The notes beneath the pieces are model-generated. The model had not been told where the DNA came from, searched no databases, and saw only the letters and a program-made list of their open reading frames with translations. A stretch of DNA of 64,000 bases. Source: Darksidea phi (Eukaryota > Ascomycota > Dothideomycetes > Pleosporales > Lentitheciaceae). The position numbers were made by a program, and so were the translations under genes. Below, piece after piece: positions 23,144 through 33,574 of this stretch (positions are counted from its first letter, which is position 1; every line of letters begins with the position of its first letter). The stretch covers positions 62,001 to 126,000 of the forward strand of contig JASJFT010000067.1 of the NCBI GenBank assembly GCA_030770425.1, written 5' to 3'.

Positions 23144-26100
23144 ATGAGATCGATCATTTTTACAAGCTACACGAGCCAAATTTCAGGGGAGGATCCAGGC
23201 TTGTAGCAACAGCTCGATGCAAGAACAATGGCGTCGTTCACATCTTTTGCTTCGCCAAAATCCACGCCGAATCATCTACGACTTCTGCACTACGAACGGC
23301 GGTCACCTTGAGCTGCGATAAAGTATTCTGCCACGATAACCCCACATCTTCCCACGTTGCGAAAGCTAGGAGGCATTGCCTGAACGGATATTATTGGGGA
23401 GCCGTCAACTATAGGTACCTAGAGTATAGCATGGCGTCACGCCACGGACCGACCGACATCAGCACGTTTAGGACGATATGATGGTGTACACTGCACCATC
23501 AGAGTCTCGCTTAGTATTGACTCGTCCGCAGGGTGTTATCCTACACCCGCCGGCTATATCTGCAAGGGCCCTCATACCCCTCCTTCGATGCGTCTTCCAC
23601 TGACCTTCCATTGGGTTCACGCTAAAAGGCGGAGATTAGAAGGGCTGCAGAATGCAGGAAGAAGAAAGAGAAGCTAGGGTTCTGATGCAGACGTTGCCCA
23701 CACAACGCTCGGAAAGCGACTCGGCCCAGCAAGGGTATATGGCAGGTTGATCTCACTTCACTACTACCGAAGGCCTATCATGACGGGCTTATGATGGGAC
23801 TTTGAGGAGTCTTTGCATCATGTGCGTAGCTGTTGTTAGATTTCCGGGCGGAAGAACAGCTGACCTCGGCATCTTGCGGAGGGCCGATGTGCGAGGGTGA
23901 AATATTGGTACTAATGCAGGCATCGTGTCACATATGGGGTTTTGGGAGGAGCATTTCCTTTTCGATACCCGGTTCTTTATAGAGGAGTTGCAATTGTATC
24001 GTGTTGATGAGACTTGCAGGATATCAACGACATAGATGATTGTGCTATACTCATTCAAATACAAACTTCGGTCTCCTGGCTGAGAAGCATGTCTTCCTCA
24101 CACCTACCTCTCTCACATTTCCCCTCTACCTCTCTTAACCAACCCACCCACCCCACTAGGCAAATGGCAGCTTCATTAATATGTCCTTGATTGAACAACA
24201 GGGCGTCATGACAGGGATCAAGGGCCTATTTGCCGCTTATGGCGAGCTGCACCCCGCGCCTGCAGGTAACGATTTTATCCTACAACCGGGGTCTGCGGGC
24301 TTCTCGAAGATTGAAAGAAGGTCAGGCCGACAGGGCAGGGATCAACTGGGCGGAATACTGAGGCCCGCTGGTCCGAGGTGTGGCTTGCAGGCTGCTGACT
24401 AGATTGAGATGGTGCACGGCAGCATAGCAGAGGGGACATGTGTATGTGCTACTCTGTAATTGCTGTGTGAAGGTCGTGCATGGTGGAGATTGAAGGGGTG
24501 TGAGAATGACATGACTGGAGATGCGGATCCTGCGTTATCTCTTTCTATGCACTCGAGCCGTCTTGTCCGCAAGCTCTGGATGAGGAAGTGTGGTGCGCTG
24601 TGCCCCGCTCCTGTGCATACGCGCCGACTGCTAGACGCTCATGGCGGTCTACGCCGCGGCTGCGCATTCGGTAGTTCCGCAGCAGGGTAGCGAACTGTAT
24701 TTTTTCCGCGTCTAGAAAGAAATAACAAACATGATTAGAGGAGGGGAGGTCTATTTGCTGGCTAGGCTTGTTTGATCTGCCGGCTTATAAGCGTGCATAC
24801 GCTGAGCGTAACAGCTCTTTTCAAATGCGGTACGACGTCGCGCCTTCTATGCAACTACTCCTAAACTTCACATCAAGGCATCAATAGAGACCTTTGGGGA
24901 CGCGAGAGTTACTTTTGGTATCATACTTACGTGCATATGCAAGTGCGCGCTCTTGGGCGTCTTCTCTTCCCGTGTTTCTAGAAGGTATGCGGTTTTTCCA
25001 CCAACGCGCTTTCGAGCTGCCCATCCTTGTTTCAAAGCCACAAAGGAATCTCACGCGTCACACGCTTATGGCTTGAAGCCACAGCTTTGACACGTCTTTG
25101 ATTCCAGAGATGCGGATCTTGAATATTGAACGCCTTTTCCAAGCCCCTTGCGATCTGCTGAGAGCCAGATCAACAGCGTGTGATTGGTGGGCCGTGCTGC
25201 TTAGAATAGCGAGTGGGCTATATCACAGCCTAATATCATGCATGTGCTCGGTCATGGCGTACATACACTTGCCAAAAGGCGCCAGTAAACACGACCAAGC
25301 ACGCCGACACACACCATCAAGGCACCTTGTCCTCAGCTAGCCTTTCGCCCTTTGCCTGTTCGCGTCCCGCGCTGGTCTGCATGCTCCGACCTCGAGTCTG
25401 GGTCCAGTTCAAATGCTGGGTACCGGTATACTGGGGGGTGAAACTCAAAACTTCTGCATGTCGAAATGAATGCGGAGAGTATTTACCTGGTTTAGATAAG
25501 TCGGCCGCCGCTAGGCGGCATCGAAAGGAATATACCACGTCATCAGCCCTAGAAGCTGGTATCCGGCACAGCCGCTCATCTCCTTCATGTTCGACAGGTT
25601 TTCTAGAGCGACATGGGAGAATGTGTGACGCGATGATATATAGCCGGCTTGGTCGTGATACAGCTATATGGACAAGGCGTAATGCACGATGGGTTTGGGG
25701 GTAGGATGACGAGAAGGGCCGACATGAGTGTGACGTCGTAGTCCTCGCGCTAATCTGATTTGAAGCGCTTGCCGCAGGGTGTCCAGGTGCGGATAACTTT
25801 GTGGTCTATTCGAGCACTCTGGCTTAGCATGCCATCGCTCCCGTTAATGTAACTGTGAGCATTTTGGTTGTAGGCCTTGCACGCAACAGCCACTATTGTC
25901 ACAACATCTGGGGTGTGAGACTGATTCTAGAAGGGGGCATTTAAGAACATTTGCGAGGCACACGGATTGTTTCTAGCTCAACAGAATGAGCTCATCGACA
26001 AATCTCATGGCTCGCAAAGGAGAAGCATCTCCACACATATTACTTGCCGCGTTCCTGCATCCTCGCCGGTTCTGTACCGGGGTTCTGCTCAACACCAAGA

Positions 26101-26490
26101 ACCACTACCAGATGATAGTACCACCACTCAATATATGATCGGTCACCGAAATGCTAAAACCACAAGGCATCGTTCATACGAGAACCACTGCAAAGGTTTT
26201 GATTAATTGTTTGTTCGCGTGACGACCTAACAGGTACCTGCGTGAGTGGTATGCGGCGGTGATTGCTGCTTGCTCTCGGACATAACGCTCGGATAGGAAA
26301 CTGGCTGGGAACTGTGGGGTAGGCAATGTCGATCCAATGAGTATAAGTGATATTGCAGAGCAGCAGACGATGGCCAGGTAGTAGAAACCGTTACATATTG
26401 TACACGAGACCTTTCGAGATTGCTTTACATCATCGCAAGATCATTACAGAACCAGCGGCTATGCAAAGTGCCGATCTTGGTGAGAGCGTC
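23144..26490. other. 3.3-kb gene-free block
   Basis: No frame longer than about 125 codons and none protein-like on either strand. I found no reverse-transcriptase, transposase or terminal-repeat signature. A 16-base element at 24795-24810 recurs inverted at 56663-56678. The right end overlaps the downstream region of LCP5. Confidence 0.5.
24795..24810. repeat. 16-base element with palindromic core, copy 1
   Basis: GCATACGCTGAGCGTA contains the inverted repeat TACGCT-G-AGCGTA. The exact reverse complement occurs at 56663-56678. Both are in gene-free AT-richer DNA. It may be a remnant of a transposon end or a protein-binding palindrome. Confidence 0.5.
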
Positions 26491-27555
26491 TCATCTCTTG
26501 AACCGGGATACGACCTTTCTTCTCTTTTCGAACGCATCTCCAGCTGATCCACTCCCCCGAGGTCCATCATCGATAGGCCTCTTTCGACTCTTCTGCAACG
26601 ATCCCGCCGAGCTACTCTTCTTCTGCGTCAGCCGCTCGATGCGCTCCAATCCAGCGCCAAGCCCCCTCCACTCTTCTCCGCCAAACCCGCCATCTCGCCC
26701 AAGGCCTTTCTTGCGCAGCTCCTTTTTGCTCTGCGCCGGAAGTCGAGTGAAGTTCGACTCTTCGTATTCCCTTCTTTCTGCCTCTTCTTTCCGTTCCCTC
26801 TCCGACTTCATCCGGCGACCACCGTCCACGATCGTACTTCCAATACTCGGCTGTGCAATCGGGGCAGACGATAGTTCCGTCGCCACGAACTCGTCCAAAG
26901 TCGCAGACTTCCCGGGCCTTCGTGCTTGCCGTTGTTCTCGCCCTTCTGTGGTGGGCATGGAGACAGGTGTGATCTTTGGAGGTCGGTAGATGCCGTCTTT
27001 TGAGGTAGATGAGGCCTTCTCACTGGCATTGGATCTTGGACGACTGAGCTGCGCGGCTCTGGGCCCATATGACATGTCGTCCGCCTCTTCATCAACCTCA
27101 TCGGAGGTTGCGTCGCTCACATCTGAATCTGAATCCGAACCTGCATGTGCATTGCTTTTCCTGCCGGATGGCTGTTTCGTGGCTTGCGTCGACTTTCTTG
27201 CAGCATCGTCCGCAGAACGCACAATCTTGTCGATCTGGTACTTCAGGCGATTCTCTAATGGACGTACGCCCTTCTCCAGGTATACTCGCAGTTCAATGAG
27301 CTTCTTTACCACATCGTCCCGAGGATCCAATGTTTGATCCCCAACGCTATTATTCTTGCATCGTGATCGTAGCTTCAATAGGATAAGGAAGACAAGATTC
27401 TGTAGGTACGAAAGCAAAAGTTCGTTCTTGACGTCCAATAAGGATATACCATCTTTCGGTGGGAGAACGTCGTCCTCTGGTAGGGCTTCTGTGGCAGACT
27501 GAATCGACGTGGTGAGTGTTGTGAGAAGCGACTCGAGTGAGTTATCGACAGCCAT
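26491..27555 (-). CDS. LCP5: U3 snoRNP-associated Lcp5 / neuroguidin family protein, 354 aa
   Basis: Single exon. The N-terminal about 130 residues form the Sas10/Utp3/C1D domain: the segment GISLLDVKNELLLSYLQNLVFLILLKLR, followed by VVKKLIELRVYLEKGVRPLENRLKYQIDKIV, is the hallmark of this fold. A long acidic/Ser-rich region comes next (SDSDSDVSDATSDEVDEEADD). The C-terminus is basic, with SKKELRKKGLGRDGG and a final KRRKVVSRFKR that should act as a nuclear/nucleolar signal. Lcp5 is part of the small-subunit processome and is needed for 18S rRNA maturation; the related neuroguidin also binds translation factors. The start at 27555 was preferred to an upstream Met (27663) because the upstream residues look like leader. 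It is divergent from the small membrane protein gene. Confidence 0.92.
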   Translation of the reverse strand: MAVDNSLESLLTTLTTSIQSATEALPEDDVLPPKDGISLLDVKNELLLSYLQNLVFLILLKLRSRCKNNSVGDQTLDPRDDVVKKLIELRVYLEKGVRPLENRLKYQIDKIVRSADDAARKSTQATKQPSGRKSNAHAGSDSDSDVSDATSDEVDEEADDMSYGPRAAQLSRPRSNASEKASSTSKDGIYRPPKITPVSMPTTEGREQRQARRPGKSATLDEFVATELSSAPIAQPSIGSTIVDGGRRMKSERERKEEAERREYEESNFTRLPAQSKKELRKKGLGRDGGFGGEEWRGLGAGLERIERLTQKKSSSAGSLQKSRKRPIDDGPRGSGSAGDAFEKRRKVVSRFKR

Positions 27556-27836
27556 TGTTTCAAAGGGATCCAGAAAGAGTTGGTGCTTCAACGTTGTTGG
27601 TTGTCGCGAGGAGATGTTGAGAGAAATTTGTGCGGGCCGCCAGAATCTCCGCGCTTGTGCCAAGATGTTGGTGGGGCAGCCACTTTTGCGCTATACCCAA
27701 TCAAGCTGCTTTAGCATCCAGCCTGCCAGCTAGCCACAAGAGAGCTGAGCTCGACCTTAGGTTCCATTCACATACGGCCATCACACCATCATCGAAAACT
27801 TTTAAGCCGATCGCTTGATCAGTTCCAGGCGACGAG
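27556..27836. promoter_or_regulatory. shared divergent promoter, LCP5 / small membrane protein
   Basis: 281 bp separate the two start codons. No obvious TATA box. The role is inferred from the divergent arrangement. Confidence 0.5.
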
Positions 27837-28360
27837 ATGTCCACAACAAAGTACCCTCTTCTCCTCACTACGGCCGTTGCCCATGGCGTCCTCAGCCTGG
27901 CGCACACTGTAGGCGAACACCATGATTGTATTGACGTCACTTAGCTAAAACTATGTGCAGGCTAAAGGCTTCGAGCAATTCAAACATCTCAGCATGAACC
28001 AACTTCCTGCTGTACTGAGGGGTGCCGTCAAAACTGGTTGGTATGAAGGCGGCGTGTGGTTTGCCATTGCCAGTAAGCACTATCCTTTGTTGTCATCCTC
28101 ATATTTCGTATCTACACTCCTCTCTGATCACGGGCGCTACACTATGCGTATATAGAGCTGAGAGTACAGGCATTCTGAACTACAAGTGGAGCCGGACTGG
28201 CCTCCTTGACAGTGCTGATAAAAGCATTGCTGGGCTGCTGACGATACTTTTGCTCGGGGCTGGCCCTAGTTACTATCGCTCGGGCGACAAGCCTACAGGT
28301 ATTATCCTGAGCCTTGTTGGCGTTTTCCAAGCCCTCAGTGCGAGGAACGCAGCTCTATGA
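27837..28360 (+). CDS. small multi-pass membrane protein, 124 aa
   Basis: Three exons, 27837-27908, 27961-28072 and 28170-28360, with frame kept at both joins. The product has about four hydrophobic segments: YPLLLTTAVAHGVLSLA near the N-terminus; a middle segment around GGVWFAIASILNY; then IAGLLTILLLGAG; then GIILSLVGVFQALSA at the end. Between the first two lies HTAKGFEQFKHLSMNQLPAVLRGAVKTGWYEG. This arrangement is familiar from a conserved family of small ascomycete integral membrane proteins of unknown function. Nothing suggests a transporter or enzyme motif. It probably sits in an internal or plasma membrane. The first intron has a weak branch site; the second is 97 bp. Confidence 0.78.
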
Positions 28361-28693
28361 GGAATCGGCCGTTGAGTGTGCGACCTAGGTTGGGGATGTC
28401 TGTTCGACGTCCGTATGTCACTCGAAGACCGCGCGTATAGGAAAAGTTTGAGCTTTCCGAGAATTGAGTTGTATTATACACATTATGCGTCGTAGCCATG
28501 AAGCATTGCCGTGAACCCATCGTCATGAGACTCTTTGTTAGACCACTCAGCCCGGCCCAAACCAAGCGCAAGACATCAGCCCATTAGCAAGAAAGCTTTA
28601 TGACCTCCTCGTGCCTGTCCTGGGTTACTGCCTCCAGGGTACACTGAAGTCTTGCCATCCGATCTTGATTGCTTTCACTATACAGCACTACCC
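28361..28693. other. short convergent intergenic region
   Basis: Lies between two genes that converge. It holds only their 3' regions; nothing else is seen. Confidence 0.5.
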
Positions 28694-29584
28694 TTACTCC
28701 TCATCCTTAGCTTTCTTACTCACGGTGACCTTGACCGCCCTTTCGGCGGCGGCAAGGAGCTTTTGCAGACGGGCAATGTAGTAGTCTTCGATAGTCTTGC
28801 TAGGGTCGACGATATATTCGTCCAAGGCCAACTGCTCTAGCTGCAGCACTGCCCGCTTGGCTGTATCCTCAACCTCCTCGGCCCAAGTGCTCTTCTCAGT
28901 AACTCCGCTGATGGCACCGTCGCTTTTGGCGCTCTTGATCGAGTTCTCACGGCTATGAAGAGCCCGATTGCCAGTAGTCACATGCGTAGAAGACGGGTCA
29001 TGCTTGTCGGGGCCGGTGACTGGGAGATCGCTGCTGGTGAAGTTGAGGTACTCGTCGATGCGTGGGTTGGAACTCGGAGAACCAAGAGCGATTGGAATCG
29101 ACACTGGAGTAGGAGACAGAAGCGAAGTAGCGGCCTTGACAGGGCAAGGAGAGGGCATCGTGGCATAGTTACCGCCCAAAGGCTCGCCATTGTCGTCCTC
29201 TCCTTCACCATCCTCTTCGATGGATGCTACAACGGAGTGATTGCTAGAAGTGACGTCCGTGTCCTTGCGGGGTGAAATGCGGTCCTCGAGCTTCAGCTGA
29301 GCTAAGCGGTCACCGATGGCGCTCAAACCACGGCCTCGCGTTGGTTTGTAGACTGATGGCGCTGGAGAAAAAGCTTCTGGAGTGTTGATCGGGGGGCTCG
29401 GGTACATGGCAGCATTCGCACTCTCATTCAAATCTTCCTGAACAGTACCGAGAATTCTGTCCACGGCGTCAAAGTCGGTGTGCGGGAAGGGGTCGACGCT
29501 GCCTGAGGCTTCTGTGCGCGGCGTGGCGTTTGGTGGTGTCGGTGCGCCCGAAGTAGAGCACATGGAAGTGACCTTGGAAGCCAT
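28694..29584 (-). CDS. predicted disordered protein of unknown function, 296 aa
   Basis: Single open frame starting MASKVTSMCSTSGAPTPP. The first 220 residues are Ser, Pro, Thr, Asp and Asn rich and probably disordered. Two patches stand out: RGRGLSAIGDRLAQLKLEDRISPRK, a possible short helix, and acidic EEDGEGEDDNGE. The last about 70 residues look folded and helical: STWAEEVEDTAKRAVLQLEQ, then ALDEYIVDPSKTIEDYYIARLQKLLAAAERAV, ending in a basic tail. No catalytic motif, signal or membrane span is visible. Composition and length are those of a real protein, and proline-directed phosphorylation sites (SP/TP) are frequent. I do not recognise the family. Confidence 0.72.
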   Translation of the reverse strand: MASKVTSMCSTSGAPTPPNATPRTEASGSVDPFPHTDFDAVDRILGTVQEDLNESANAAMYPSPPINTPEAFSPAPSVYKPTRGRGLSAIGDRLAQLKLEDRISPRKDTDVTSSNHSVVASIEEDGEGEDDNGEPLGGNYATMPSPCPVKAATSLLSPTPVSIPIALGSPSSNPRIDEYLNFTSSDLPVTGPDKHDPSSTHVTTGNRALHSRENSIKSAKSDGAISGVTEKSTWAEEVEDTAKRAVLQLEQLALDEYIVDPSKTIEDYYIARLQKLLAAAERAVKVTVSKKAKDEE

Positions 29585-30048
29585 TTACGAAGCCGCAGAT
29601 GACTGTTGCAGTATCGAGTGGGCCTAGCCTAGAGGCGACTTCGCCGTGGGTTCTGCGGTTCGCAAATTGGAAGGTAGGCTACTAATGCGAAGTTGGCAGA
29701 GCTGATGGAGAGGGGGGTCCAGTACCTCCTGTATCCCCGAGTTGTTGGCCTACATACCTTGTTCGTGGAGAGAGTCGAATATAAACGGCAAAGGACTTGT
29801 TGAGTACGTGCAGGCTATACGCACGCGCTCGTGTTGTTGCGGTCAGAAGCGCAGGAGAGCGGGCGTTGGTGAAGAGAGTTGATGACAAGCAGGTTGCTTG
29901 TGACGGAAAGCAATCGGCTCGGCTCGGCATACCGAACCGTGGAGCAGCAGAACAGTGAATGGAGAGGAGGCGACGCTCAGTGCGTTTGTCGGCGGCTGTG
30001 ATGCTCCACACGCGTAGTCGTGCCTTCCCTTCTGCCATCGCGCGATGC
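29585..30048. other. intergenic, upstream of the disordered-protein gene
   Basis: Promoter region of the minus-strand gene on the left and 3' region of the PQ-loop gene on the right. The minus-strand frame 29682-30392 overlaps the PQ-loop gene and is a by-product. Confidence 0.45.
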
Positions 30049-31120
30049 TCAAGGCCCCGCATCGCTTCCGTCGCCGCCTCCTCTTGTCGTTCTTGTTCTT
30101 GTTGTTGTTGCGTTTCGCTGGCGCATGAGGTCGAGCTCTCCAGAAGGCGTCCTGAACACCGAGGTGCTCGACGGCAGGTCATGCAGCGCAACTGGCCCTG
30201 GTGCCATACCCGCCTCGCGACCGCTATTTCTCGAGCAAACCGGAGCCAAGACGCCGCTATCATATACATCGCCTTTTCTTCGTCTGCGCCTCGTCTGCAC
30301 CCACGGCAGAAGATTGTAATAACCCCCGCACGCGAAGACTCCGATCCAGAGGACAAGCTCGGTGCCGTAAATAACCAAACCCAGCACATCAAGCTCAGCC
30401 TGGAAGATGACAGAGACTAGAGAGAAGACGTCTCCGGCCGCATCGATGCCAACGAAGAGGAAGGATATGCCGCGGACGGTACGATGCACGTATATGTCCC
30501 AATAGTGTCTCAGCACCCCGGCTGCCAGCAACGCGGCCGACAAGACAGCCATGAGGGTAAGCGGCCATTGCAGGTGTTTATCCTGAGCGATACGCAAAGC
30601 TATGATGAGCGCCGCCTCGATGCCACCCATAATGCTGGCTACCGGGACGACTACGGCGAGCGAACGGATGACGGTCCATTTCTATGGCCAAGGTTAGCAC
30701 TTGGTTTTCAGATGGTATTAGGGACAAATAGAGGAGAAGGACCTTTTCATAATAGTAGCATTGGATCCAGGTGACAAGGCTCAGAAATGTCAATATTTGA
30801 GGCTGTATTCTGAGCGCAACATTGTAGTCCTTGACGATGTTATACACGCCGAGCGGCACGCCAGCCCAGGCCCACAGCATCATCATAGTTGGTTGTAAGC
30901 CGGCGGCATTGTGTCGTCGCCAGTTTATTATAATTTGTGGTATCAACTACATTCTATCAGTTTCAGGCTTTTAAGCTCGCATCATTAGAGGTGGACAGAC
31001 TTGGACACTCCAACACACCTAGTAGACATCAGCATCATGTCCCTCTCTTGCAGATTCTTGGCTTACGGCGCCCAATGTTCCAAGCACATTTGCAGCGACA
31101 GGAACATCCATCTTGAGCAT
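30049..31120 (-). CDS. PQ-loop repeat membrane protein, about 302 aa, with an 18-nt exon
   Basis: Four exons: 31067-31120, 31001-31018 (18 nt), 30743-30946 and 30049-30681. The tiny exon codes VCWSVQ and completes the first PQ-loop, ANVLGTLGAVCWSVQLIPQI. The LIPQI dipeptide is the family signature, followed by NWRRHNAAGLQP and LWAWAGVPLGVYNI. Further spans include QILTFLSLVTWIQCYYYEK, LAVVVPVASIMGGIEAAL and a second PQ-like region VRGISFLFVGIDAAGDVFSL. About seven spans fit the PQ-loop/SWEET fold used by lysosomal or vacuolar amino-acid exporters. The last about 75 residues are a basic, disordered cytosolic tail. Substrate unknown. Donors of exons 2 and 3 (GTCTGT, GTCCTT) are weak, but the joined protein is family-like. 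Confidence 0.85.
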
Positions 31121-31297
31121 TGCCTCTGATGATGCATGAGACGAAGTTAGAGCCCGGATTCCACAAAGAGAGCGTGACAAGGATGTGTGCGCCACCAACC
31201 ATGCACGGACGACCGTGCTGTGCTTGTGCATTTCAAAGCAATGGAGCTTCCTACGACATTCACACTCTTTTAGACTCTAAACTTGCAAGGACGGAAG
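31121..31297. promoter_or_regulatory. shared divergent promoter, PQ-loop gene / ERV1
   Basis: Only 177 bp lie between the two start codons, the tightest divergent pair in the window. No TATA box seen. Inferred from spacing. Confidence 0.6.
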
Positions 31298-31929
31298 ATG
31301 GCGCCGGGCCCCGTGGAACAGACTGAGAAGGGACAGACCGAGACGGCGCCATCGAACAATCTGCCAAAAGGCGTGGTGCTGGGTCCTGATGGCAAACCGT
31401 AAGTAGCTACGCGATGCGCCTCGAGCTCTGAGAGCTTTAGTTTATATATAAACTGGATTCGCATGTATGCTAATTGCTCTTGCTCTACAGCTGCCGCACG
31501 TGCACCAATGTGTCCTCCTGGCTTGCCATGACCAAAGGTGCCTCGAAATCCAAAACCGCCGCACCGCCCGTGCTACCCTCCGACTGCCCGCCGGATGTCG
31601 AAGCCCTCGGCCGCTCCTCCTGGACACTTCTCCACTCCATAACCGCCCAATACCCCGAGAATCCTTCCCCCACCCTCCAATACGAAACGCGCACCTTCAT
31701 GAACATATTCGGGAAGCTCTATCCATGCTGGTCCTGCGCAGCAGACTTCCAGGAGTGGATGAAAACGGATGGGAATGCGCCGAGAGTCAGCTCTAGAGAA
31801 GAATTCGGGCAGTGGATGTGCGAGGCGCATAATGCGGTCAACGTGAAGTTAGGGAAGAAGACCTTTGATTGCAACAAGTGGGAAGAGAGATGGCGGACGG
31901 GTTGGAAGGATGGAAGATGTGATGCTTGA
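31298..31929 (+). CDS. ERV1: FAD-linked sulfhydryl oxidase of the mitochondrial intermembrane space, 179 aa
   Basis: Two exons, 31298-31398 and 31491-31929, joined in phase 2. Erv1 reoxidises Mia40 in the intermembrane space and passes electrons to cytochrome c. The shuttle disulfide CRTC is at residues 35-38. The Erv/ALR domain runs from about residue 70 (LGRSSWTLLHSITAQYPENP). The active-site pair CWSC is at 113-116 (KLYPCWSC). The FAD-contacting CEAHNAVN begins at 144, and the structural cysteine Cys161 completes the second pair. The C-terminus ERWRTGWKDGRCDA is typical of fungal orthologues. The length is normal. No classical presequence is present, as expected for a Mia40-dependent import substrate. 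Confidence 0.95.
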
Positions 31930-32713
31930 TCTTCTACGGAGCCGGAATATGACTGTACGATATCTGTATATGATGACGGTAAGACTTTGTAGAGTGAGGA
32001 TTCCCACTCTGGTTGCATTTTCGGGGCATTGGGCGGCGTATGGGTATCATCTCAACTTCGGTGAGAAGCAGCCAATCAAGACTGTACTATAGGACAATGT
32101 TCAGCATCGCCACTGGAACGGTTACCATGGCCCGTTCGCGAAAGAAAGAGCGGTACGCTTACATCACAATATGGCCGTGACGTGGCGAAAGCTCTAGACC
32201 GACCCGAGGACTTCCACGACATTGACCGCTGAGATGAACATCGGATCAAACATAGCTCTCGCGGCTCCCAAGGTAACGATACAAAATCGGCAAAGCGTGT
32301 CTGCAATGGGTTCAGAACATGTTACTATAAGCTTGAACCTCCACTACACTGTAATCTGCGAAGGAAATAGCGAGGCATGTGTTCTCAGACAGCTTTGTAC
32401 GGCCGCCTGGGGGTTCATGTAACCCCTCATCTCAACTCTGGATGTTGCTACTACTCGCTACCGCAGATAGAGACTATATCTGACCTCATTAGCCCATGTG
32501 AATATTAGCAGCTTCACATGAAAATATATAAGACACCAGCATGAAGCGTCTTCCGCGCGATCTCCCCATCCATCATCGTTTTTTACTAAAGGTTGGGGTA
32601 CGAAGTCGGTAAGGCCGATCCAGAGGGGTGTCAGTATCTATTGTCTCATACTAGAGGCGCCGCTGTCTCGCGGTTTCGACGCAGTTTGTACGGGAGGGTC
32701 TCATTTGGCCAAA
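31930..32713. other. intergenic, no gene; holds copy 2 of a 27-base element
   Basis: 3' region of ERV1 and promoter of the next plus-strand gene. No gene seen. The element at 32605-32631 matches 10046-10072 and ends about 80 bp before the next start codon. Confidence 0.45.
32605..32631. repeat. 27-base dispersed element, copy 2
   Basis: The sequence beginning GTCGGTAAGGCCGATCCAG differs from the copy at 10046-10072 at only three of 27 positions. Confidence 0.5.
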
Positions 32714-33574
32714 ATGGAAGCAACAACCACTGCGTTTCCCCATATCGACTCTGATTCCCACCGTCCCGTTAAGGATGAGCATATACCTCATTCAGCCGTC
32801 CCCTCTCCCGCTTCGTCTCCTCCGCACCATCTCGCTTCCCTTGACCGCGACTCTGCCCTCACCCTCGGCGTCCTCCTTTACATCATCCTCCTTGCTATTG
32901 TATGGGTAACGCACACTCGCATCAAGCGCCGCCGAGCACACAGTCGCGATCTTGAACAGATGTCGTCCAGTGGTCCCGGAATGGGCATTGTGCAAAGGCG
33001 CATCTTCCGTGTGGATAGGAAAGATTCGGGACAGCTATCAGAAGGGTGGCCTGGGCAGACTAGAGAGGTCGGAGATGATGAGGACCAAAGAGGCCATGTT
33101 ATGACGCTGCTGAAGTATGAATCACAGAGAATGGATGGGGTGAGGGCAACGAGTCAAGCGAGAAGGGATAGGAGATGGGGGGAAAGTGTGGCAGCACATG
33201 GGTCTACGGTCAAAGCGGATCGCGAGGAGCAAGAATTTCCTCCTTTACCACCTTCGCCAACACTATCCTCAATCTCTTCTGACGACCGCGCATTTCGACC
33301 TATTTATCATCCATTATCTCGAGCATCAGCTTATACTAACCCTCGTGAGTGCTCTATCGTTGGACACGATTGGATGCCCTTTCCGCGAAGCTATATCCCT
33401 GGTCTTGAACGTCCGGAACGGATTGAGGGCTTCAGAGGTGTGGCGGGGGAGACCGAGGACCAGTTCAGAAGCTTAGATGATGGTGCTATGCCTTCTGTGC
33501 CTAGGAACGCGGTGACGGTCGATCCTAGAGGGTCGGCGTCTATATCGCAGGATTGGGTGGCAGGCAAGGTTTAG
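32714..33574 (+). CDS. single-pass membrane protein of unknown function, 286 aa
   Basis: Single exon beginning MEATTTAFPHIDSD. One strong hydrophobic segment, ALTLGVLLYIILLAIVWV (about residues 48-66), is followed at once by basic residues THTRIKRRR, which predicts an anchor with the C-terminus in the cytosol. The N-terminal part is short and Pro/Ser rich, without a cleaved signal. The long tail is low in hydrophobics and carries repeated Ser-Pro and acidic patches (FPPLPPSPTLSSISSDD). No domain is recognised. The clean open frame and the correctly placed positive charges after the span argue for a real gene. Confidence 0.7.
   Translation: MEATTTAFPHIDSDSHRPVKDEHIPHSAVPSPASSPPHHLASLDRDSALTLGVLLYIILLAIVWVTHTRIKRRRAHSRDLEQMSSSGPGMGIVQRRIFRVDRKDSGQLSEGWPGQTREVGDDEDQRGHVMTLLKYESQRMDGVRATSQARRDRRWGESVAAHGSTVKADREEQEFPPLPPSPTLSSISSDDRAFRPIYHPLSRASAYTNPRECSIVGHDWMPFPRSYIPGLERPERIEGFRGVAGETEDQFRSLDDGAMPSVPRNAVTVDPRGSASISQDWVAGKV

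Noticed and set aside
29682..30392. 236-codon minus-strand open frame
   Set aside because: Overlaps the last exon of the PQ-loop gene in another frame; low-complexity Arg/Ser composition.
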